Below, in pieces: positions 14,814 through 25,877 of a stretch of 64,000 nucleotides of DNA. Below the pieces are notes generated by a model, which was not told the DNA's origin, ran no database searches, and saw only the letters and a program-made list of their open reading frames with translations. This DNA comes from Tomocerus qinae (lineage: Eukaryota > Arthropoda > Collembola > Entomobryomorpha > Tomoceridae): contig CM034547.1 in the NCBI GenBank assembly GCA_020055645.1, forward strand, positions 65,073,884 through 65,137,883, given 5' to 3'. How positions within the stretch are numbered: the first letter of the stretch is position 1; each line of letters starts with the position of its first letter. The translations under genes and the position numbers were made by a program.

Positions 14814-16089
14814 TCACTTGCACATTGCATTTACTATTTGACATAAGGCCATACGTTTGTTTTCTGCATCATTGTTTATGCTTTGGGGTTCCAGAATATC
14901 ATTTTCATTGTCGTCCAGTACAATTTCATCTGCCTCTTGAGTCCAAGGGTCTATGTTCATTAAAAAGTTATGCAATACAATGCATGACTTAATCCATTTG
15001 CATGCATTTTTATGGCCCTTATCTTTATTTATGATTAATCGCAAACCCCTGATACTTTGAAAGCGCCCCTTTATTAGTCCTATTGTATGTTCAACAATAA
15101 TTCGCTGTCCTGACAAATGTCTGTTGAAGACTTTGCGCATTTCACTTAATGCGCCATATCTCTTGTAAGGAACAATAACAGTGGTAGTATTGGCATATGC
15201 AGAATCACCAATTAAGAATTCTCCGGGAGAAAAATAATTATTGGGGTTCAAAGAAATTTCTGTGCCAGTAAAAACTTTTGAGTCATGAACGCTGGCTGGA
15301 TATCCAGTATAAAAATGGCGAACTCGTCTGAAAGGATCACAAATAATTTGGAAATGCATCGCGTATTCTTTTTTACGGGACCAATATGTTTCTTTGTCGT
15401 CTGCTGGAGCCTGAAAAAAAGGGGGCTGCAGAGCCGTCAAGAAATCCGATACAGTTTGGAAAACAATTTTGAGCCATATAAGATGCAAAATAAGCTCTTT
15501 CATCAGCATTAGGCCAACAGATCATCGTTTCGCTTAAGTTATTTAGACTACTGACAACACGAGAGGTATAAAGATGAACGGATCCTTCGGAAATTCCAAA
15601 TTTTGTTGAAGTCATTCCAATGCTAGCTCCATTTCCAAAAGTTCCTAACTGGTGAAGTCCAACAGCAAGTTGTAGTGGGGTTGACTCTCCAGAATTCGTG
15701 AAAATTTTGTCCCCTGATAATAAAGTTTGATTAAATGAATTGAAACATGGACATAATTTGTGGTATTCAGAATTTAGTTTACTTGTTTGCATTTCATGGT
15801 ACAACTTACTTGAGACGATATCTAATAAATCCAGAAATGAATGTTTGTCCATTCTTAGTTGTTTACGGAAGCGCTTTTCGTCCAATCCAGGAAGAATAAA
15901 GTTTATCCAATGAAAACTCTTAGGTACTTTATTTCGATTTTCCACATACCGGCAGGAATCAAGTAATGCCAGTAACAATAACAGATCTTCGTCTTTAAGA
16001 AAGTCTACGGAGTCTGGAAAAACAGCGCTGCTAGCTTTTAGATATACTGATAGGTCAACAATCTCTGATTTGATCGATTTTTTCGGCAT
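14814..16089 (-). pseudogene. PIF/Harbinger DDE transposase, one frameshift
   Basis: Related to animal HARBI1-type transposases, which cut and paste the element. Reading begins at the ATG at 16,089 (an in-frame upstream ATG at 16,140 is possible) and runs to about 15,414. There the frame moves by one base inside the run CCCCCTTTTTTT (15,414-15,425) and continues to the stop at 14,814. Across the shift the family signature is continuous: FLDGS (first catalytic Asp) lies in the first frame; SVHDSKVF, GDSAYA and VEHTIGLIKGRF (second Asp and Glu) lie in the second. The C-terminal HNFLM block is present. The only defect seen is one extra base in the homopolymer, so a sequencing error is a real alternative. 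It converges with the accessory gene, leaving about 136 bp between the stops. Confidence 0.8.
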
Positions 16090-16317
16090 ATTTATAAATT
16101 GTACAAAACTTCGGGTAACAGTACGGGGTTTATGAAACAAAACTATGTAGAATCGGCAGTAGTAATCCTATTGTATTTATGAAGTTCGCGCTGATACTTT
16201 GACCAAATAATTTGTTGTGGTAAGTAGGGCATTCAATCAATGAGTAATAAAAGTGAGTTTTAACTTAATTGGTTCGAGTGGAATGAGTACTTCTTAAAAT
16301 GTGCTTGAAACCCCTTA

Positions 16318-19300
16318 GTGTAAACATTCTCTTCATTTAGGAAAACAACGAAATTATTTACAATGTTAGTTTAAGCTTTACTGCAAAATGTGGTTATGGA
16401 GTAAGATTTCATTCCATATGCGGGTTTTATACTATACTGATTATACTATATCACAACCGAGTTAAATTACATTAAATAATTTACCTAAAATATTTAGTAA
16501 TCTGCTCGTTTGTTAATTTGTATTTGGTTTTGTGATTAATAATTAGCTATGATGTACAAATACTAGAACATGAGTCTTCGCAAAATCCAATTTCCTTTCC
16601 CACAATAAATATGCAATGGATACTTGGGAACTATAATTCTGAAGTCTTCGTATTAATACGTAGTGAAGGTGGAATTAGAATTAGTGTTTTGTATTCATAT
16701 ATTTTCCTTATGCACTATACTATCACCTGCACCTATTCAAATGCACATGCATTCCAAGATTCAAGACTATAAGACTGTTTGTGTATAATAAATACTTTAT
16801 CATCATCTGTAATATGCATGATACACTGTGTATTCGTATCCTACATCTGTAGTTATAATATTATTAGTGAATTACATGGCACAACAGTCAAAGCTCCTTA
16901 CAAAGTTACCTGCTTTCTCTTTGGGAACCTTACATAATGGATGGTGATTATAAATGTCAACACAAGAACAAGATCTCGACCTGATTCTTATTTACCAAAG
17001 TACTGTTATAATTTAATACTATATTTTGCTAATACTGTTTTAAGCTTGCCTGTTTACATACTCCCAATGCTTACTTATGAGTAAAATAGAGACTACTGTC
17101 AAACGAAGTTTATATTTCTCACTAGAACAATATGATATGCACTTGAGTTTATGGTCGAACTAAATATATAAATGTGTACTGTAATTATTACTTGTAATTC
17201 CTGAGTATGACTACTACTATTGTAATGATCACGATTTCTGTGAATTCCTTACGTGAATTTCAGTGACTTCCTTTTCAAAACAAAGGATTGCAGTTTATGG
17301 CATGAGCCATGCATAAGGAAATGTGCAATCAGAAGATGCAGACTCATGACTGAGATAATTCATGAGCACTCTGGCTAGATAATTAGAGCATTCATCCGCT
17401 TAATTAAAGGAATAGGGAAGAGAAGGAGAAACCATTCTTAATATGAATAGACGACAACACTTGAAACTTTGATACGAATTTTACAACCCAATATCTTCTC
17501 ATAATATTCACTAAGTTTAATTTATACGCTTATTCAATTCTCAAAGTCCCTCCAAGATTAAAAAATTATTATTTCATTTTTAATGCTTAAGCAATCATAG
17601 AGGCCATACTTGATAGAGTTAGTAACTAAAATAATAGTGGCAGTATTATTATTGACGACTTTAGCCGAAGCATCTAGCATCTACATCAGGTATACAAGAT
17701 TTAGTTATTAAGTGTTAGCAGGAATTTTGGAATATTAAACAGTTTCTAATGTAATGTAGTTCATTATGCACATCTCACTTTAAGAATCATTGATTTTCAA
17801 GTGTAGTCCTTTTTTGTAGGGATTTGTAAGAGTCAATATTAAATAGCATTGTGCTTAAATATGCATAGAATTAGAAACACACTAACACACGCTACTAGAA
17901 GAAACATTTCCCTATCTCACAATGTATTAATTTATATGGAAGCGTTTGTTGTACGAAAGGACAGGACCGGGAAACGTGTGTAAAAAGTGTGGAGAATGGA
18001 AGCTTTTTGCCTGTTTACAATAATCCTGTTACTTATCCTGTTATTTTGTTATGCGTTATCTAAATCCCCTTTCTATATCTATGTAAATATGAACTTAAAA
18101 TCCATTAATATCAACTGTACATTGCGCATTGCATTGCTGCATATTATAGCAGTAGTAACGTTGTAAATACTTTCGATAAAGAACTTTGAAATCCGTTGTG
18201 ATTGTAATGTAATGAAAGGTTCCCTACCATCGAGAATAATTAGGTCCGTGACTATGAAATGACGGCAATGAAATGTCTATTACTAAAATTGTTCATATTT
18301 AATTCTACACTGGAGACACATCTACATTATTAATTGGTGCACAGAAACACTGATTTTCTTGTCCTGCAGCAGTAGCAAAAGGAAAACGACAAAATATCTG
18401 TCTGTGTTTCTGAAGTACATAAGTCATTTACTTTCCTGCAGACTCACAGCTTAGAAATATCCATTTCTCTGTGTGCATGATAGTGTAGCATAGTGACCAA
18501 TAGGCATGCCCTTGGTATGCACAGTTGCACATAAATATATATTACCATCTTAGTAGCATTTGTGTCTTATACAAATACACTGCCTACTATTTAATTAACA
18601 ACTTCACTGTCTTCTATTTCACGGGTTACTTGATAAAGACAGACTAATAATTTTGCATTGTCGACGCTAGTCTGCCGTGAACATCATCATGTCTCACTAG
18701 ACACCACAGAACACGACAATAAACTTAATGCATATAATAGTGTTGTCAGTGCTGGAATGGGAGGGGGTGGATGTCGCAAGTCTCCACCACTCCAGCATGA
18801 CAGGGTTGATAATACAATCGGGATAATACTTTCTCTCAGTTGATATTTGCATCAAACAAATATCTATTTAATTTCTGCCTAACGAACATTTCATTGCAAT
18901 TTTCCAGCTAATTGACTGACAAATGATCAAATGGCAAATCCATTTTATGTTGCACGAAATATATCAAGTTGATAGATGTATGCTTCAGATATCTAAAGAT
19001 TGTTCTAAACGGATATTTGAGTATATTATAGCATTTTATGCACAAATTGTAAAACTAGTCCTAGCTTCTCAATTTGGTCTTTGATAAATGAAATCGAATA
19101 ACCGTTGATTTGACAAACTTTTCTGAAAGAAAATGATGTATGTGACTCTAACTGTTTTTCCTCCACATGATTAGACTCTGCAATGATTTCTTTTGATGAT
19201 TATAGTTCTATCGATAGCTAAGGAGACATGTCTTTAGATTTTTGGCTTCAATTATCTGTTCCGTTTGATACGTAATGTACTCTGAATTCTGACTCGTTAC

Positions 19301-22300
19301 TTTTCAAAATCATTTCAGGCGAACGTAATGATTTCGGAAGAAAAAGTTAGAGAGCTAAAGCTGAGCGAATATGCAAATGATAGGCGCACCATTTCGTGCA
19401 CACTTATTTACGATTAGTAGAAAAGTTTCTTGGAAGCAGAAAAACCTGAATAACATTCTTGTGGACAAACTCTTCATTAAATACATGATCGGTTATTCAG
19501 AAGAGTGAAATAAATTAAAGTTACGCAAAGAGCTAGCGACTGACAATGAGTATAAAATACAGTATAAGATAGACGTACCTACACACGAAATTTGGAGGGG
19601 CTGAATTTTTTATTTATTCCGGCAGAAATAGTAAAAGGGACAAAAATCTATAAAAAAAATCTTTGGAGCAGGAAAGAAGCCCTGACACTAGTTACGGTAA
19701 GGGTAAGTTTAGGCAGTATAATATTAACTACGAAATACAAGATATTTGTGCTTAGGTAGTTTTACTTGTAGAATGGGTTCTCATAAAGATTTAATGACTT
19801 GATCTTGCTGCGTGCAGACCTTCGTTCTAGTCACTTATATTGCTCATTGTTATCTACAGCACTTTCACAGTGATATATCTCACTTCGTACCCTTTGGCAG
19901 TTGTTGCATGTTTTTAGCATGCAGAAGCAATCTATGAACAGTAAAAGTACGGAGAACATGTAGTTGTAACTTAATGCGGATAGAAGCCATCCATGTATGA
20001 CGGTGATGAGCAAATATGAACTTTTTATAGTGTACATAATGCTGAACTACACTTACCTTAGTGACGTCAATGAAAAGCGTGTTTTATAAGAGTGTAGAAT
20101 GAAGCTGGTCCTACTACTCATCCATCCAATTGCAATTGCAAATAGCAATAGTATAATAATAGGAAAGCACACACTATTAGTATTAGAAAAACGACGATTC
20201 AGATGAGCTTGACTCTCCCATGATTCCTTCCAGCAATTCCTTGATCAAAAGGATATTATTAGAAAACTTTTTCAACAAAGAATTCACTTGATGTGAAAAT
20301 CCACGGACGCTGATTTCCCTATTGAAATATTCACGGGATTAATTCATTCCTCACGAAGCGTAAGAGTAGAAAATTCTCAGTTTCCACATATTATTATAGC
20401 TCTTCACAAAATCTGCAATAGTTACTAGAAATCCTACACATGCTCCGTACTATGTAGATAATTTGACCATTAATGCATGTTATGGCACCCGATTTACAGG
20501 CATACAGACAAAATTTTGAGTGCTTTTTGAGGTGCATGTTTTTCATAAACCTAGTACAGACTTTGTGAAAGCCAATTTATCCGACAAAAAGTAATTGAGA
20601 ACTGCAAACTATTTCGAAGCTACATTTACAGGGAAATATCATTACAAGGGTGTGCACACGGACTACATTATGTCAGGCAGATTTACTATTTGCATGCCTT
20701 GAGAATTTCTTAAAATCTGATTGTTGTGTAATATTGAAGAATGTATGAACTTTTTTAGTCGTCCCTCTCTCCACCATATTAAGCCAAGTTGAAAAAATAG
20801 TTCGGAAGCTCTTCGAGCGTAAAGAATTTGTAGAATGTTCAGAATTTGCCGTGATGTATAGTTGTGTTCATCAAAATAGTTTTTCGGACTACGAGTACAA
20901 TTTAGAAAAGTCAGACATAGTTAAAAACTCTGCACTCCTGAAGATAGATAAACATTTCTCGGATCTCTCTCTCTCTCTTCTACTTGCATGCAAGTGATAC
21001 TGTAGTAGGCAAGGGGAAAACATTTGCAAAACAACTAATGAGATTGCTTTCTTTATTTGCACAGAATTTATTCAGAAAGTGAATACATAATAACTTTTTA
21101 ATGTATGAGAAAACTGTCTTGATGGAAAAAACTGTTTCCTATGCAATTTCGCCAACTTTCAGTAAGCCATTAGCAAAGATGCGCTCTCTTCAAAGTTACT
21201 GGTACTTAATATTGCATCTTTGTCATGCTTTCTTCATGTGTGCAGTAAAGAAATTAGTGTAGCAATTATATTCTGCCACTATTTTACTGTAGTTTTATTT
21301 TGCAACATCAATGCTTCAAAAGCAAAGTAAAATAATTACTGTACTAGTTTGCTATACTCACGAGGACGAAGTAGTTACCGTTTCTGAATACACATGGTTG
21401 GTAGGAAACTCCAAAGAGAAAATATTCAATTTATGGTACGTATTTCAGGGTCTTGCAGAAATGTTTCGGATTTTATAAACTTACATTTGCAACATATTGC
21501 AAAACATGCGATACTAACGATGAATATGTATTTCTCAGATTGTGCATGATTTCTTTCAGTAGATTAAGGTAAGAGCGAAAGTTGGCGAAATAAATTGTAA
21601 ATTCTATTCCGTCGAGATGTCATTGTATTACTTACCATACTGATCTGAATGGATAATTGCATGACTTGTACTGGAGGGATTTCTTGCAGATAAATAACTA
21701 TTTATACTTTGTGCTTTTATCTTCAAGTAAGTCGAAGATCCATATTGCACAACATGTGTACAGTTGGGAAGTAAGGACAAAGGAAGCTTCATTAAGCTTC
21801 TCTTATTGTATCGTAAAAATAATAGGTATCTTTCATCAACAAAGGAATATATTCTAAAGAAACATTAGAGGTACCTAATTAGGATAAATTCGGTATTGTG
21901 CTCCTACTCCTATTTATTCATATTACAAGGCAGGAGCACAAAAGAGCTGAAGTTAGGTTTGAAGTACGAGATTATAATGGTGGAGTATAGTGACTTTGCT
22001 TTGTATTAACTTTCCATTGATGTCAATAAATGAGATCTCTATTATACTTATTTACTACTTTGTCCTAAAAAATTTATTTTCCTCTTTAATCTAAGTAATA
22101 ATGTAATACACCACGAAATATTGTCATTTCAGAGAAAAAGATCCTTGAACTCTTACCATGCATATGTTGTGAAACTCGACAAATGATGACGAATGTCTAT
22201 AAACGTTCTTCCCTAGAGTTATGAAAATAGACCTTCCATTTTTGTACTATTATTAACTCAGAGCACGTATCAATTACGTAATGCAGCGTAGGTTGACAAT

Positions 22301-22816
22301 CATATAATAAGTCAGTAGACATTTTTGGGGTTAAATCAAGAATACGAACACATATTTTCTAACTGACTCCATTATCGTCGCATTCATCGCAATGATTTTT
22401 AATTTGTTTTCATGTTGTCTCCTATACTTAAACATGGGTGCTGCACAACCTGGGGAATTTCCGCCAGTTGAATAAACGAAGTGAGATTCGATTTTGTTGG
22501 GCAGAGTCGTTGCAGACGGAAATTGGAAAGTCTACTCTGGCACTTATTTCTTATTGTTAAATTAAAGTGTAAGTGTGAGGATGCTAAAAGGGCTAGAGTT
22601 AATTGATTTTGTGGAGGTATATGCATATTAAACACTTGCTCAAATATTCCTATCACTTATACTATTGCCTATTACAGTGGGAAGAAATGCACTTAAATCT
22701 GCTTTTCAGTCCAAGAAATTCGTTAATCAATTCCTCGCAGATTTCTGATTGCCTCGTATGTAGATTGTTACTCTGATATTACTAAGGTAAAACGCCGGAC
22801 ATTATTTGACATTATT
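16318..22816. other. no supported gene
   Basis: AT-rich DNA with short open frames only. Two small structures are present: a bulged hairpin at 18,744-18,803 and a CT microsatellite at about 20,966-20,980. Confidence 0.45.
18744..18803. other. bulged hairpin, unknown role
   Basis: GTCAGTGCTGGAATGG pairs with CCACTCCAGCATGAC through a ~20-bp stem carrying a G-rich bulge (GGAGGGGG) and an 11-nt loop. It is more GC-rich than its surroundings. It does not match any microRNA I know. Confidence 0.35.
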
Positions 22817-23854
22817 ATACTGTCGTAACCATTAGTTCTGACAGTGATTCAAATTCTGACTACATTTTTGCCCCTCTCTAATTGGTCCAAATTTTTTGTA
22901 ATCAGCCAATGAGATTGCAGATTTCCATGACATAAATCTATATGATTTCCAAAATGTATCTTAAGGGGTAGAATTTAATGAAGCAAATACCGTGAATAGC
23001 GAATGTTATGCACTCATAATAAAGAAATTAATATTTGAGGATGAATACTAAATCGAATCTCATTACAACCTCATTCGCATGAACATAGTTGAGTTGTTGG
23101 AAGTATTTGGGAACTAAAACTTAGGAATAAGTCTTATTTGTTATACATTGTCAGAAATTATTTGGAAGGTATAGTCTTCGTAAACAGAGAACCGATGAGA
23201 TACTAAAGAGTATGTTTTAAGACATAAAATGTTTTATTTTACTGAATATTGCAATTACCCATGTAACATCGTACTGATGGCTTAGTAAAGTTCCAGTATT
23301 GTCCAAAGACCGTTGGCAACCTACCGTTTTGCACATTTTTCCAATCAAAACCCAGTGATAGACTCCTGTATCATTCTACCGACGAAACAATACCGGCCTT
23401 ACCTGTACCAGCGGCATTTCATTGGCAATACCTGATGCTGAACCGGTATTGTTATGCCAATGACGTACTGTCATTAAAACGATGCTAAGTGCCCATCAAA
23501 GCTCCTGTATGTCGCCAATGCTAATTCAATATTTATCCTATGCATTCATTTAGGTGATTTCCCCAATAATTAGCCAGTAAAACAAAAAAACAGTAATATT
23601 TAGTTCACCAAGTATTTATTGAGCAAGCATATACATATATACATTGATAATATTTAAATGTAATTTTATTTGTTTTTGTTTCAAAAATCTGGTAGTAACT
23701 AATATTTACATCAATTTATCGATGGAGAGTAACAGCTATTATATTTTTCATGGGATCAAACTTTAACATATTAAACTATGTCTACGATATTGATATTCTT
23801 TATATATTTTACAATTAGAATGATAAACACGTAATATTTTGTGACATTACATAT

Positions 23855-25864
23855 TCAGTCATTGCACAAAACTTTGCAATAGAAATTCTCATTACCAAAA
23901 GGAATTAAAATACATTTTTTTACAATGTTGCTCACTTCTATATTTATTTTACTTTTTGACAAGTTCTTGACACTAAAAGTAGACAAATTTAAGCTGTCGC
24001 ATGGATATTTATTGAAACCCAGTACGCTCTTGAAATAATTACCACAAAGTTTTACAATTCCATCCTGCAAACTAACTTCGCATATTTTTACAATTTTTTC
24101 GTCTTTTAACATAAAACAGTTATCTGCTTCACTAACAGTGACTTTTCTTCCGTTATGGTAAAAACCAACAAATCGTTTATTTTTATATATATTAGTATTT
24201 TGCCCTTTGTCTCTGGAATGTTTTTCAGATACATTGGCAATATAATCCAATTCAGACGTACGGTTTACTACCTGCGCTAAATGATTAGTTTTACTTCTCA
24301 ACATTTTTTTAATGGTCTGCATATAATTTTCGAAAGGGAACGCCGTAAAATTATTTAAAGATCCATAAGTAATTACATCTTCAGTTAAATGGGTCAAAGA
24401 GTGAAAATTGTATGTCAAAAATTCTTTACTATATAGTGGTGGAAAATCATGAACAAATTTTTCAATTAAACCTTTAGCATAATTTAGCCAATTATCATTC
24501 TTTGAGTTTTCACAAGAAAGAATGTATATAGCATAGTGTAATAACAAAAAATGTTCGTATTTATCTTTGGGTAGAATAGAATGTAATGCAATCGGTCCAA
24601 TATATAGTAAAAATGTTCTGAATTCAGTTGCCTTCCAGTGGTCTAGATCGGTTAAAGATCTAGGTTTTCTCGTAAATTCACTTGGTATATACGACCGATA
24701 AGATATCAAGCAGTGTGAAATGCCGTTGATTTGCTTACGAGACAATTTATAAGGGCGTGGACCATGAACCCAAATTTTTAACAACTTTCTCATAATCCCC
24801 AGGTAAACAAGGTGCATAGGATCTAAAGGAATTTGGGAAACCAATCCTAATTGTAAGGATGTTAAAGGGGATGTGGCATTATGATGTTTGCATTGCGACT
24901 GTAAATTAAAACTCTCATCACTTCGCTTATCGACAAATTTAGTTGTTATAGGATAAATAATTTTCCTTAGCCATTTACCTTTCCTTTCACACCTTTCGCA
25001 TCCATAGTATGCGTTATGACCCTTGCAACATTTTATAAATGACCGTGCAGGCGCATCTGCAATTATTTTACTAATTCTAACGTTATATTTAATTGAGTTG
25101 ACAACTATGCCGTCTAATTCTAATTGTATCATTTCTTCTACAAAAGGGGATAAAAATTCTGAAATACTTTGCGGTTTACACGGTCCGTAAAACAATGAGA
25201 CTAAAAATGGGTTGCTGTCTACGGACTGATCGACTATGCCTAAAATTGGCCAAAATTGGCAGTTTGAACTTCGGCTAACAGGCAGTCCATCAATACCAAT
25301 AGTTATGGTTATAAGTCTATTTTCTAAATTAATAAAGCTATGTATATTTGGCAGACTAACAACTTTTAGACCTAATTCAATTTTTTTGTGCAAACCAGCT
25401 CTAACGCCAAAATGATACATTTGTCCTCCATTAATTTTAACGATATTTAACTGCTTAGGAGTTTGCAAAATTGTTCTAGGATCTTTTGGCAAATTTGCAT
25501 TAGGAAATTCATCATTTATATGACCTAAAAGATCCCTTAAAGCTACGTGAGGTATATTGTATTGAGTAGCCCAGGTTCTTAACTTTGATTTCAAACTGTG
25601 GCTAATATTTGATTCATTTTCTGCAGGATTGAACTGTGGTGGTAAACCACCATCTAAAGATTGTGGATTTTCTAAGGCGTCACTAAAACTAGAATTACTT
25701 AACCTATCACTACTACATAAATTCGTAGAGCTATTATGAATATTAGTGGTAACATTTACACTTGTAGTTTCAACTAAAGGGCAATCTAATCTTCGAATTT
25801 TTTCTAAGGACTCATCAACAGCTTTTAAAAATCTTCTCTTCTTGGTCCACCGAGAAATATTCAT
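23855..25864 (-). CDS. CACTA/EnSpm (tnp2-type) transposase, 669 codons
   Basis: Catalyses excision and insertion of the element. The frame is a single uninterrupted exon. Family hallmarks in order: GIDGLPVSRSSNCQFWPIL (Asp about residue 192), a second Asp in ADAPARSF (about 270), a Cys-x2-Cys pair in YYGCERCERKGKW (289-292), GLVSQIPLDPMHLVYLGIMR (340-359), DHWKATEFRTFLLYIGP (408-424) and FPFENYMQTIKK (Glu about 512). I infer that the two Asp and that Glu form the catalytic triad. The length is within the usual range for animal members. The start codon lies 13 bases after the stop of the upstream accessory gene on the same strand. It is the best-preserved transposase in the window, although its partner gene is damaged. 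Confidence 0.85.
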   Translation of the reverse strand: MNISRWTKKRRFLKAVDESLEKIRRLDCPLVETTSVNVTTNIHNSSTNLCSSDRLSNSSFSDALENPQSLDGGLPPQFNPAENESNISHSLKSKLRTWATQYNIPHVALRDLLGHINDEFPNANLPKDPRTILQTPKQLNIVKINGGQMYHFGVRAGLHKKIELGLKVVSLPNIHSFINLENRLITITIGIDGLPVSRSSNCQFWPILGIVDQSVDSNPFLVSLFYGPCKPQSISEFLSPFVEEMIQLELDGIVVNSIKYNVRISKIIADAPARSFIKCCKGHNAYYGCERCERKGKWLRKIIYPITTKFVDKRSDESFNLQSQCKHHNATSPLTSLQLGLVSQIPLDPMHLVYLGIMRKLLKIWVHGPRPYKLSRKQINGISHCLISYRSYIPSEFTRKPRSLTDLDHWKATEFRTFLLYIGPIALHSILPKDKYEHFLLLHYAIYILSCENSKNDNWLNYAKGLIEKFVHDFPPLYSKEFLTYNFHSLTHLTEDVITYGSLNNFTAFPFENYMQTIKKMLRSKTNHLAQVVNRTSELDYIANVSEKHSRDKGQNTNIYKNKRFVGFYHNGRKVTVSEADNCFMLKDEKIVKICEVSLQDGIVKLCGNYFKSVLGFNKYPCDSLNLSTFSVKNLSKSKINIEVSNIVKKCILIPFGNENFYCKVLCND

Positions 25865-25877
25865 GTTTTTACAACAG

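Larger units (their letters stand above)
13237..16317. mobile_element. PIF/Harbinger DNA transposon, two genes
   Basis: A 3.1-kb element bounded by imperfect terminal inverted repeats: TAAGGAGTTTCAAAGCAC at the left and, read on the minus strand, TAAGGGGTTTCAAGCAC at the right. It carries the two genes typical of the superfamily in convergent order: a Myb/SANT-like accessory gene on the plus strand and a DDE transposase on the minus strand. Harbingers normally duplicate a TWA trinucleotide. Here the outermost three bases are TAA on the left and TTA on the right, so a perfect duplication is not visible. One base of frame damage in the transposase implies a recently active but now non-autonomous copy. 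Confidence 0.85.
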
